This document shows positions 35,881 to 43,278 of a stretch of DNA of 64,000 bases, one piece after another (the first letter of the stretch is position 1; the number at the start of each line of letters is the position of its first letter). Where the stretch lies: the NCBI RefSeq assembly GCF_016595795.1, contig NZ_JAENHN010000065.1:1-64000 (forward strand), in the 5' to 3' direction. The notes beneath the pieces were generated by a model. That model searched no databases and was not told the origin of the DNA. It was given only the letters and a program-made list of their open reading frames with translations. The translations under genes and the position numbers were made by a program. This DNA is from Clostridium yunnanense. Its GTDB lineage: Bacteria; Bacillota; Clostridia; Clostridiales; Clostridiaceae.

Positions 35881-37575
35881 TTGCAAAAAAAGTGGTGGAA
35901 AGAAGGAGTAGCATATCAGATTTATGTAAGAAGTTTTAAAGATTCCAATGGAGATGGCATAGGTGACTTAAGAGGTATAATTGAAAAGTTAGATTATATA
36001 AAATCTCTAGGAGTTGATATGATATATTTAAATCCAATTAATAAGTCTCCAAATGAAGATAACGGATATGATATCAGTGATTTTGAAGATATAATGATAG
36101 AATTTGGTGATTTAGAGGATTTTGATGAACTTCTAAGTGGTATACATCAAAGAAATATGAGACTTATAATGGATATGGTAATAAATCATAGTTCTGATGA
36201 ACATCCTTGGTTCATAGAAGCAATAAAGTCAAAAGAGAATAAATATAGAGATTACTATATTTGGAGTAAGGGGAAAGATAATAAACCACCTAACAATTGG
36301 GGTTCGTTTTTTGGGGGAAGCGCGTGGGAGTTAGATGAAAACACCGGTGAGTATTATCTACATATATTTTCCAAAAAACAACCTGATTTAAATTGGACAA
36401 ACAAAGAGCTAAGACAGGATATGAAGAATATGCTTAAATATTGGGTTGGAAAAGGTGTAGATGGTTTTAGAATGGATGCTATAAATCATTTGGCAAAGGA
36501 TATGAGATTCCCAGATGGAGAAGTTAAAGATGGTGCACTTTATGGTGACTTCATACCTTATGTTCAAAATCTTCCAGAAGTTCATGATTATCTGAAAGAG
36601 TTAAAAAGAGATGTATTTACAGACAGCCATGTGGTTATAGGCGAAACTGGTGGGATCAACTATGAGAATGCTCATGTGTATACTGGAGTTGATAATAAGG
36701 AGCTAGATTTTACTTTCCATTTCGATTTACATAGTGTAGGTAAAGGCGAAAATCCATGGGAGAGAGTGGATATAGATCTTATAAAGGATATAAAAGAGAA
36801 AATGACAGGATGGGCCACTAGAGATGAAAAAGAAGGTTGGTGCCCTGTGTTTTACTCAAATCATGATACTACAAGAACTGTATCAAGACTCGGAGATGAT
36901 AAGAAATATCATAAATTGTCTGCGAAGATGTTAGCAACCTTGCAACTGACTCATAAAGGAACGCCATTTATATATTATGGTGATGAAATAGGTATGACTA
37001 ATGCAGATGATTTTAAACTAGAAGATTATAGAGATGCCTCTATATTTACCAGATATAGTGAATTTGTTTTATCAGGTATTGTAAGTCATGAAAATTATAT
37101 TAAAGGATTAAATCTTACTTCAAGAGATAATTCAAGAACTCCAATGCAATGGAATGCCAAAGAGAATGCAGGATTTACAGATTCAAATCCTTGGATTAAA
37201 GTTAACTCAAATTATCAAGAAGTTAACGTTGAGAAACAAGAAAAAGATTGTGATTCGATACTGAATTTTTATAAGAAACTTATTGCTTTAAGAAAAGAAG
37301 AACTAACCTTAGTGTATGGAACCTTTGAAGAAATAGATAAAGAAAACCCTTCAATTTATGCGTATTTAAGAATTTTAGAAGATAAAAAAATTCTAATTGT
37401 TTGTAATTTCTTTGGTAGAGATGCGCAGCTTATGCTTTCAGAAGAGGCTTTTTTAAGTAATTTCAAGCTTGAAGTTTGCAACTATGAAAACGGTGAAGAT
37501 AACTTACAAATAGTGAATGAAAAGATAATAAATCTAAGACCTTATGAGTCAAGAGTTTATATATCTGAGAGATAA
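35881..37575 (+). CDS. GH13 alpha-glucosidase, second copy
   Basis: This 564-residue cytoplasmic enzyme is paralogous to the preceding gene (QKKWWKEGVAYQIYVRSFKD at the start). The catalytic residues are Asp199 (GFRMDAINH), Glu255 (VIGETGG) and Asp329 (SNHDTTR). Ala follows the nucleophile, in place of the Val in the upstream paralogue. In this subfamily that position helps decide linkage preference, so this copy may prefer alpha-1,4 bonds or other substrates. The start is a TTG (35881) with a very strong AGGAGGGG site 6 nt upstream. A U-family repeat occupies the gap before it. Confidence 0.87.
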   Translation: MQKKWWKEGVAYQIYVRSFKDSNGDGIGDLRGIIEKLDYIKSLGVDMIYLNPINKSPNEDNGYDISDFEDIMIEFGDLEDFDELLSGIHQRNMRLIMDMVINHSSDEHPWFIEAIKSKENKYRDYYIWSKGKDNKPPNNWGSFFGGSAWELDENTGEYYLHIFSKKQPDLNWTNKELRQDMKNMLKYWVGKGVDGFRMDAINHLAKDMRFPDGEVKDGALYGDFIPYVQNLPEVHDYLKELKRDVFTDSHVVIGETGGINYENAHVYTGVDNKELDFTFHFDLHSVGKGENPWERVDIDLIKDIKEKMTGWATRDEKEGWCPVFYSNHDTTRTVSRLGDDKKYHKLSAKMLATLQLTHKGTPFIYYGDEIGMTNADDFKLEDYRDASIFTRYSEFVLSGIVSHENYIKGLNLTSRDNSRTPMQWNAKENAGFTDSNPWIKVNSNYQEVNVEKQEKDCDSILNFYKKLIALRKEELTLVYGTFEEIDKENPSIYAYLRILEDKKILIVCNFFGRDAQLMLSEEAFLSNFKLEVCNYENGEDNLQIVNEKIINLRPYESRVYISER

Positions 37576-37719
37576 TCGTGAGTTGATCAATCTTTGCTAG
37601 TAAGGATGAAGCCTAAGTACAGTGAATTAGAGTTACATTAAGATTTAAGTTATGTAAATATTGATAAAATTATTAAGACACATTTTGAATAAAATAATAT
37701 AGAGTTAGGGAGAAATGTT

Positions 37720-39237
37720 ATGAGAAAAAAGTTAAGTAGTTTTATAGTGCTTATTTTAATAGTCTCTTTATTTTTTGGATGTTCAAAGCAAACGGTTGCG
37801 CAAAAAGATCAACAGAATTATGATGGAAGATCTTTCTATGAGATTTTTGTAAGAGCCTTTAATGATAGCAATGGAGATGGTATTGGTGATCTCAAAGGAG
37901 TAACAGAAAAATTGGACTACCTTAAAGAGTTGGGTGTCAATGGGATATGGCTGATGCCAATAAATGATTCGCCTTCTTATCATGGTTATGATGTAACTGA
38001 CTACTACAAAATAAATCCTCAATATGGAACAATGGAAGATTTGAAGAATCTTTTGGCAGAAGCACATAAAAGAGATATAAAGATATTAATGGATATGGTT
38101 ATTAACCATACATCCACTGAAAATAAGTGGTTTAAGGAAGCTAAAGCTGATAAGAATAGCAAGTATAGAGATTATTATATATGGAACACTGACTCTAATG
38201 TAGAAAATGAAATCTCAAAGATGGGAACAAAGCCATGGACGAAAAATACTACACTTAATGACTATTACTATTCTATATTCTGGGAAGGTATGCCTGACTT
38301 AAACTATGATAACAAAGAAGTAAGGCAGGAAATGAAAAATATAGCTAAATACTATGAAGAGCTAGGAGTAGATGGCTTTAGGTTAGATGCAGCAAAATGG
38401 ATATATGATGACCAAGATAAAAATATACAATGGTGGAAAGAATACAATGAATATTGTAAGAGTATAAATAAAAACTTTGTATTAACAGGAGAAGTTTGGG
38501 ACAATCTTTTTGCTATGGCACCGTATCAAGAGGGCTTAGATAGTGTCTTCGATTTTCCTCTTGCAGATTCAATAACTAAAGGTGTTAGTGGTCAAAGTAT
38601 AGAAGATTTGCCTACTGAGATTAAGGATAACTATGATACTCTAAAAGAAAAAAATAAGAACTTTGTTCCAGCACCTTTTTTAAGTAATCATGATCAGAAC
38701 AGAGTTATGGATAACCTTGGGGATATTGAAAAGATGAAGATGGCAGCAGCTATATATCTTACATTGCCGGGAACGCCTTATATATATTATGGAGAAGAAG
38801 TTGGAATGACTGGATCAAAACCAGATGAAAATATAAGGGAACCATTTATTTGGGATAACAAAGATACTAGTAAAAATACAAAATGGATGGAAAGCACAAA
38901 TGACATTGATAAGGTAGCTCTTAATGTGCAAAAAGCTGACAAAGATTCTATATATAATTTCTACAAAAAGCTTTTAGAACTAAGAAATAATTATAAAGCA
39001 CTTAGACTAGGAGAGGTAGATAAGGTTGAAACAAATGACAGTGGAATATTGAATATGAAGAGAACCTATGAAAAAGATAGCGTATTTGTAATCGTAAATA
39101 GTACTTCTGCTGACTGTAAGATTCCTTTAGAAAAAGGAAAGTACGAAGTTTTAATTGATAATAAGGATAATAAAAAGATTAAGAGTGATGGAAATATAAA
39201 TATCAAGGCAGGGGAAATTCTAATACTTAGGAAGTAA
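37720..39237 (+). CDS. GH13 alpha-amylase-like lipoprotein
   Basis: The 505-residue enzyme has a lipoprotein signal: a hydrophobic stretch then LFFGC with lipidation Cys21, so it is anchored outside the membrane. Its GH13 core begins at about residue 39 (SFYEIFVRAFNDSNGDGIGD). The catalytic motifs are GFRLDAAKW, TGEVWDN and SNHDQNR, with PGTPYIYYGEE later. It probably cuts alpha-glucans at the cell surface into oligosaccharides, which the two cytoplasmic enzymes upstream could finish. The gap from the second gene is 144 bp, so a separate promoter is possible. Confidence 0.88.
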   Translation: MRKKLSSFIVLILIVSLFFGCSKQTVAQKDQQNYDGRSFYEIFVRAFNDSNGDGIGDLKGVTEKLDYLKELGVNGIWLMPINDSPSYHGYDVTDYYKINPQYGTMEDLKNLLAEAHKRDIKILMDMVINHTSTENKWFKEAKADKNSKYRDYYIWNTDSNVENEISKMGTKPWTKNTTLNDYYYSIFWEGMPDLNYDNKEVRQEMKNIAKYYEELGVDGFRLDAAKWIYDDQDKNIQWWKEYNEYCKSINKNFVLTGEVWDNLFAMAPYQEGLDSVFDFPLADSITKGVSGQSIEDLPTEIKDNYDTLKEKNKNFVPAPFLSNHDQNRVMDNLGDIEKMKMAAAIYLTLPGTPYIYYGEEVGMTGSKPDENIREPFIWDNKDTSKNTKWMESTNDIDKVALNVQKADKDSIYNFYKKLLELRNNYKALRLGEVDKVETNDSGILNMKRTYEKDSVFVIVNSTSADCKIPLEKGKYEVLIDNKDNKKIKSDGNINIKAGEILILRK

Positions 39238-39293
39238 TTAAATTTAAAGATATAAATTAAAAGTTATATACCAATATAGTCTGTATAAAAGAT

Positions 39294-39320
39294 GAAGGTG
39301 AACAGTAATGTTCACCTTTA
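39294..39320. terminator. Convergent terminator between amylase and GtrA genes
   Basis: AAGGTGAAC pairs with GTTCACCTT around a 6-nt loop. It overlaps the stop codon of the minus-strand gtrA-like gene. Confidence 0.7.
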
Positions 39321-39743
39321 ATCTTTATTGAAAATAATGAATTTATTTATCAAAAAGCCTAAAATTCCTGTAAGCATAGCAGCTAAAAAGGCTGATATAT
39401 TGGCCCAAAAAAATCTATGTATATGAAAAATATTATGTCTTGTAAGATAAACTATTATTATAGCATCTAAGAAAGATAATATTCCTAGAAGACTTACATA
39501 ACCAAAATAAGAAGATGATTTAGTTTCACTTTTGAATGTAAACTTATTGTTTAACAAATAACCACTAGTTGAATATATACAAAATGAAATTAGCTTAAAT
39601 AAAAAATTTATTCTTCCAACTGTTAGTCCAGTGATTGTCCATAATATATTTAAAACTATGAGATCAATTATTACATTACTTGCACCAACCAATGAATAAG
39701 TTATAAATTGTATTATAGCTCTTAATTTAGAATTTTTGTTCAT
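39318..39743 (-). CDS. GtrA-family membrane protein
   Basis: This 141-residue protein has four membrane segments (about 12-32, 40-65, 78-100, 110-132) and GtrA-like features: FITYSLVGASNVIIDLIVLN at the N-terminus and NNKFTF after the second helix. GtrA proteins are thought to help move lipid-linked sugars across the membrane for glycosylation of surface polymers. The ATG at 39743 is chosen because AGGAG lies 8 nt upstream; an in-frame GTG lies 9 nt earlier. No glycosyltransferase is adjacent, so its pathway is unknown. Confidence 0.85.
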   Translation of the reverse strand: MNKNSKLRAIIQFITYSLVGASNVIIDLIVLNILWTITGLTVGRINFLFKLISFCIYSTSGYLLNNKFTFKSETKSSSYFGYVSLLGILSFLDAIIIVYLTRHNIFHIHRFFWANISAFLAAMLTGILGFLINKFIIFNKD

Positions 39744-39938
39744 AATGCACACTCCTAGTATTGGGTTCCTCTACGGAAATTTAATTTATACTTATTCTGA
39801 AATATTGTACTTAATAATTTGCAGATTTGTAGAAATTAATAATTAATGTTGGAACAGTATATTTATTACCTCTATAAATATACCTGTTTTTTATCTTTAA
39901 TTCAACCAATATATATTGTCGAAAATATAATTTTTTTG

Positions 39939-39967
39939 TTGAAAATATTTTGGAGTGATGATATTAT
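39939..39967 (+). promoter_or_regulatory. Promoter of the purine permease gene
   Basis: TTGAAA (39939-39944) and TATTAT (39962-39967) with a 17-bp spacer place transcription start just before the riboswitch. A TGTCGAA sequence (39917-39923) matches the Spo0A-box core, but one short match in AT-rich DNA is weak evidence. Confidence 0.5.
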
Positions 39968-40003
39968 AACACTTGTACAAAAAATATATAAAAATAATTT
40001 TAT

Positions 40004-40122
40004 CCATATATTTCTGATAATAAGGTTCAGATGTTTCTACGAGAAGACCGTAAAATTTCTCACTATGGGTAAATCAAAACGTACATGCCGTTATTTGATT
40101 TACTCGAATAACGGCATTTTTT
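40004..40122 (+). ncRNA. Guanine-type purine riboswitch with terminator
   Basis: The aptamer spans about 40004-40069. P1 pairs CCATA with the 3' CTATGGG, P2 is CTGA/TCAG with the loop TAATAAGG, the J2/3 core is TGTTTCTAC, and P3 is GAGAA/TTCTC around a GACCGTAAAA loop. The specificity base (position 74 in the xpt numbering) is C in CACTATGGG, so guanine or hypoxanthine is the ligand rather than adenine. A 9-bp terminator stem, GCCGTTATT/AATAACGGC (40087-40095 with 40107-40115), followed by T6, lies between aptamer and gene. It therefore works by transcription attenuation and turns the permease off when purine is plentiful. Confidence 0.92.
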
Positions 40123-40162
40123 CGCTTAGGCGACTTTTTATTTTGAAGGGAGAAAACTTAAT

Positions 40163-41560
40163 ATGAACAATTTATTAGAGAAGCTGTTTAAATTAAAAGA
40201 GAACGACACAGATGTCAAAACAGAACTTCTTGGGGGATTAACGTCTTTTATTACTGTTGCTTATGCACTTTTAGTTATTCCAAATATTTTAAAAATGAGT
40301 GGAATGAACTTAGCAGGTTTAAAAGGTGATGCAGCAGCTAAACTGCTTATTTCAAATGACCCAATTGTAGCCTCAGCTTTTGCCTCTACATGTTTAGCGG
40401 CAGCAATAGGGACACTTATAATGGCATTTCGTGCTAACTTACCATTTATATTAGCACCAGGGCTTGGACTTGTATCATTCTTTTCTTTTAATGTTTGCTT
40501 AAACTTAGGATATACTTGGCAGCAAGGTCTTGCAGCTGTGTTTATATCGGGATTAGTGTTTATTGTTATTACATTAACTTCTATAAGAGAAAAGATAGTA
40601 ATGGCACTTCCTGAGAATATAAAACTTGCAATAACAGCAGGAATAGGATTATTTATATCATTAATAGGGCTTAAAAGTGGTGGAGTTATAGTAGCTAATC
40701 CAGCAACGTTAATGGCCTTTGGTGATTTTACAAATAAAGCTACTATATTAACTATTCTAGGAGTTTTAATAATCGCTGTACTTATGGCTAGAAAAGTTAA
40801 AGGGGCCATATTGATAGGAATCGTAGTTACAACTTTAATAGGTATACCTATGGGAGTTACAACTATTGATACTAGTACAAAGATTTTCTCAATGCCTACT
40901 ATTGGAGCTACATTCTTTGCCTTGGATTTTAAAGGTTTGCTATCTCATAATGGATCAGGTGTAGTTGGAGCCTTCTTAAGTATAGCTATGGTAGTCATAA
41001 CATTAAGTTTAGTTGATTTATTCGATTCTATAGGTACTTTGGTTGGTACTGCTGGTAGAGCAGGCATGGTTGATAAAGAAGGAAATGTGAAAAATCTTAG
41101 AAAAGCTCTTGAAAGTGATGCTATTGCAACAACTATAGGAGGTTTACTAGGAACTACAACAATTGCAACAGTTGTTGAGTCTGCATCTGGTATATCTGAA
41201 GGGGCTAGAACTGGACTTGCAAATATTGTTCCAGGAGTTCTTTTCATAGTTTCAATGTTCTTCAGTGGAGTTGTTGGAATAATACCATCAAGTGCAACTT
41301 CACCAGCACTTATAATAGTTGGAGTATTAATGCTTAGTGCAGTAAAAGATATTGATTTTAGTGATTTTACAGAAGCTGTTCCAGTATTCTTTACAATCGC
41401 CATGATGCCATTTACATATAGTATAGCGAATGGAATAGCAGTAGGACTAATATTCTATCCATTGATGAAAGTTTTAAACGGAAGACATAAAGAAGTTCAT
41501 CCAATTCTATATGTATTCGCAGTTTTATTTATAGTAAGATTTGTTTTATTACCAGGTTAA
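40163..41560 (+). CDS. AzgA-family guanine/hypoxanthine permease
   Basis: This 465-residue transporter of the NCS2/AzgA branch has about 12-14 membrane segments. Recognisable motifs are GGLTSFITVAYALLV at the N-terminus, ILAPGLGLVSFF (about 95-106), ITAGIGLFISLIG, and TVVESASGISEGARTGL (about 333-349). B. subtilis relatives PbuG and PbuO take up guanine and hypoxanthine. The guanine riboswitch immediately upstream supports that substrate range. The ribosome binding site GAAGGGAG lies before the ATG. The terminator function is supplied by an E-family hairpin 25 bp after the stop. Confidence 0.93.
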   Translation: MNNLLEKLFKLKENDTDVKTELLGGLTSFITVAYALLVIPNILKMSGMNLAGLKGDAAAKLLISNDPIVASAFASTCLAAAIGTLIMAFRANLPFILAPGLGLVSFFSFNVCLNLGYTWQQGLAAVFISGLVFIVITLTSIREKIVMALPENIKLAITAGIGLFISLIGLKSGGVIVANPATLMAFGDFTNKATILTILGVLIIAVLMARKVKGAILIGIVVTTLIGIPMGVTTIDTSTKIFSMPTIGATFFALDFKGLLSHNGSGVVGAFLSIAMVVITLSLVDLFDSIGTLVGTAGRAGMVDKEGNVKNLRKALESDAIATTIGGLLGTTTIATVVESASGISEGARTGLANIVPGVLFIVSMFFSGVVGIIPSSATSPALIIVGVLMLSAVKDIDFSDFTEAVPVFFTIAMMPFTYSIANGIAVGLIFYPLMKVLNGRHKEVHPILYVFAVLFIVRFVLLPG

Positions 41561-41576
41561 CATATAAGTTTAGATT

Positions 41577-41643
41577 TGGATGCGCAAAAAGAACTCACTG
41601 AAGAAAGCTACTTCAGTGAGTTCTTTTTACTGCATATAAAATT
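41577..41643 (+). repeat. E-family hairpin repeat acting as terminator
   Basis: After GATGCGC comes an 18-bp perfect stem, AAAAAGAACTCACTGAAG/CTTCAGTGAGTTCTTTTT, then ACTGCATATAAAATT. It is the short form of the element at 25525. Its position 25 bp after the permease stop makes it the working terminator of that gene. Confidence 0.75.
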
Positions 41644-41702
41644 ATAAAGTTTTCAATCTAATCAAATCTAGATATTTAAAAGCTTTTAAAAGGCTTTTAT
41701 CA

Positions 41703-41813
41703 GTATGCAGTAAAAAACAAAGCTTATTCTCCTACTCAAATTTCCTCATATATTTGGAAAGGTAGATGAGTTAAGGAAGCTCATTGAGTAGGGGGCTTCA
41801 GCGACTTTTTTAT
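41703..41813 (+). repeat. E-family repeat, second adjacent copy (plus orientation)
   Basis: Block order is GCAGTAAAAAACAAAGCTTA, TTTCCTCATATATTTGG, AAAGGTAGATG and CTTCAGCGACTTTTTTA, as in the copies at 25.5 and 53.2 kb. An extra inverted pair CCTACTCAA/TTGAGTAGG encloses the middle. It abuts the stop of the minus-strand gene at 41819. Confidence 0.65.
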
Positions 41814-41818
41814 TTAGA

Positions 41819-42067
41819 TTATAATTCTAAAAGCTTTGCAGTAACATATTCTAATGAATTTAATTCTTCAGAAAGTTTTATTATTTGTTCTTTTTCATCA
41901 CTTAATAATTCAAGAAGTATTAATCCATTAGTAGAGCAGGCATCTGTAGAAGCTTCGTGTAAACCTAATCTAACTTTGATTATGCACCCGTATTTAGTTA
42001 AGATTTCCTGTACTGTTGGAGCTATCTTAGTGCGAGGAGATAGCTTAATTGCCATTATTGTATACAT
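41819..42067 (-). CDS. Small ferredoxin-fold regulator-like protein (82 aa)
   Basis: This is a soluble 82-residue protein: YTIMAIKLSPRTKIAPTVQE, then CIIKVRLGLHEAS, GLILLELLSDEKEQIIKLSEEL and a final VTAKLLEL strand. The beta-alpha-beta-beta-alpha-beta order resembles the ACT/NikR-C-like fold of the TM1266 family, sometimes called iron-only hydrogenase system regulators, in which the core also reads R-x-G at the second strand. That assignment is tentative. AGGAGG precedes the ATG. Single gene on the minus strand, with an E repeat at its 3' end. The plus-strand ORF over the same bases is rejected. Confidence 0.75.
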   Translation of the reverse strand: MYTIMAIKLSPRTKIAPTVQEILTKYGCIIKVRLGLHEASTDACSTNGLILLELLSDEKEQIIKLSEELNSLEYVTAKLLEL

Positions 42068-42189
42068 AAAAAAATCCTCCTGAGATTTATATTTAACTTA
42101 GGAAATAAGAACATGAATTTTTGTTGTTTATATAATTTTATAATACTAATATAATGAAATATATCAATATTAAATTTTAAGGAGCAAGT

Positions 42190-42927
42190 ATGAAAAAAAA
42201 GAAAAAGATATCAATAGTATTAACAACAATTCTAGTTCTAATACTTACTTCAGCTGTAATTTATTTAAACACTTACTATAAGGCTGATGAAAGCATAGAG
42301 GTTATGGCAAGCAAAGAATCTACTATTACGATAACAGCTAAAGAGAAATATATAGAATTGATACCAAGAGAAAAAAGTGATGTTGGATTTATATTTTATC
42401 CAGGTGGGAAGGTCGATGAAAAAGCTTATATAAAATTTATGCAAAAGATTGCAGACAAAGGCTTTAATGTGTATATCGCAAAAATGCCATTTAAATTAGC
42501 AGTTTTTAATGTTAATGCAGCAAACCAGATAATTGAAGACAACAAAGATATAAATACTTGGGCTATTGGTGGACACTCTTTAGGAGGAGTAATGGCAGAA
42601 AATTTTGCTTACAGTAACCAAGACAGAATAAAAGCACTGGCATTTTACGGATCATATCCATTAAGTGATAAGAGCTTGAAAGAAAGTCATATTAAAGTCA
42701 TAAGTCTTTGGGGATCGGAAGACAAGGTGGCTGACTTAGATAAGATAAAAGCTTCAAAGAGTGATCTTCCTGAAACTACTGTATTCAAGGAGATAGATGG
42801 TGGTAATCACGGTGGCTTTGGAAGTTATGGTCATCAAAAAGGAGATGGAGAAGCTACAATAGATAGCAGTCAGCAACAAGCTATAGCAGCTGAAGTTACT
42901 GTTAATATGTTAAATGATATTAAATAA
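42190..42927 (+). CDS. Membrane-anchored alpha/beta hydrolase
   Basis: This 245-residue protein has an N-terminal membrane anchor or uncleaved signal (about 8-27). The alpha/beta-hydrolase core shows the nucleophile elbow GGHSLGG (about 128-134), an acid in LWGSEDKV (about 177-184), and the His in GGNHGGFG near residue 202. This resembles the alpha/beta hydrolase_5 (PF12695) group. Substrate unknown; it probably acts outside the membrane. GGAG precedes the ATG. Confidence 0.82.
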   Translation: MKKKKKISIVLTTILVLILTSAVIYLNTYYKADESIEVMASKESTITITAKEKYIELIPREKSDVGFIFYPGGKVDEKAYIKFMQKIADKGFNVYIAKMPFKLAVFNVNAANQIIEDNKDINTWAIGGHSLGGVMAENFAYSNQDRIKALAFYGSYPLSDKSLKESHIKVISLWGSEDKVADLDKIKASKSDLPETTVFKEIDGGNHGGFGSYGHQKGDGEATIDSSQQQAIAAEVTVNMLNDIK

Positions 42928-42990
42928 AAAGTTAGTTGCTAAATCTTTATATTAGTGCAAATTTTAAATTATAAAGAATAGTTAAAAATG

Positions 42991-43024
42991 AGAGTGACAA
43001 AATCTTGGCTTTGTCATTCTTAAA
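42991..43024 (+). terminator. Hairpin after the alpha/beta hydrolase gene
   Basis: AGAgTGACAAA pairs with TTTGTCAtTCT around an 8-nt loop. The U-tract is poor (TAAAC). Confidence 0.5.
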
Positions 43025-43278
43025 CTGTTATATAAATAAGTCATAATAAAATGTTAGAAAAATAAAAAATTAAACATGAAAAGAATAAAAGTAGTAAAAC
43101 ATATTACAAGAAAGGTATTTTGAAGTATAAAGTATGCAATTTAGTATAAGAATATTGAACTAGGCAAATTTATATTAACTAATAATCATATAATATAAAA
43201 ATATGAACTAAAAACTTGTATTTACTTATGGAATTAATTACTATGGAATAAAGTAGAATTTTGAAAGGAGTAGTTTAA
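43025..43278 (+). other. Upstream region of the M16C peptidase gene
   Basis: AT-rich and non-coding. No repeat or riboswitch is recognised. AAAGGAG lies before the ATG at 43279. Confidence 0.3.

Noticed and set aside
39917-39923. TGTCGAA as a Spo0A box (another near 26912 on the minus strand)
   Set aside because: Seven-base matches are expected by chance in this much AT-rich DNA, and no sporulation role is clear for the neighbours.
39846-40166. 106-codon plus-strand ORF before the purine permease
   Set aside because: It runs across the purine riboswitch and its terminator, whose conserved bases explain the sequence better.
41784-42083. 99-codon plus-strand ORF opposite the 82-aa gene
   Set aside because: The minus-strand gene has AGGAGG and a sensible globular product; the plus frame starts inside the E repeat.
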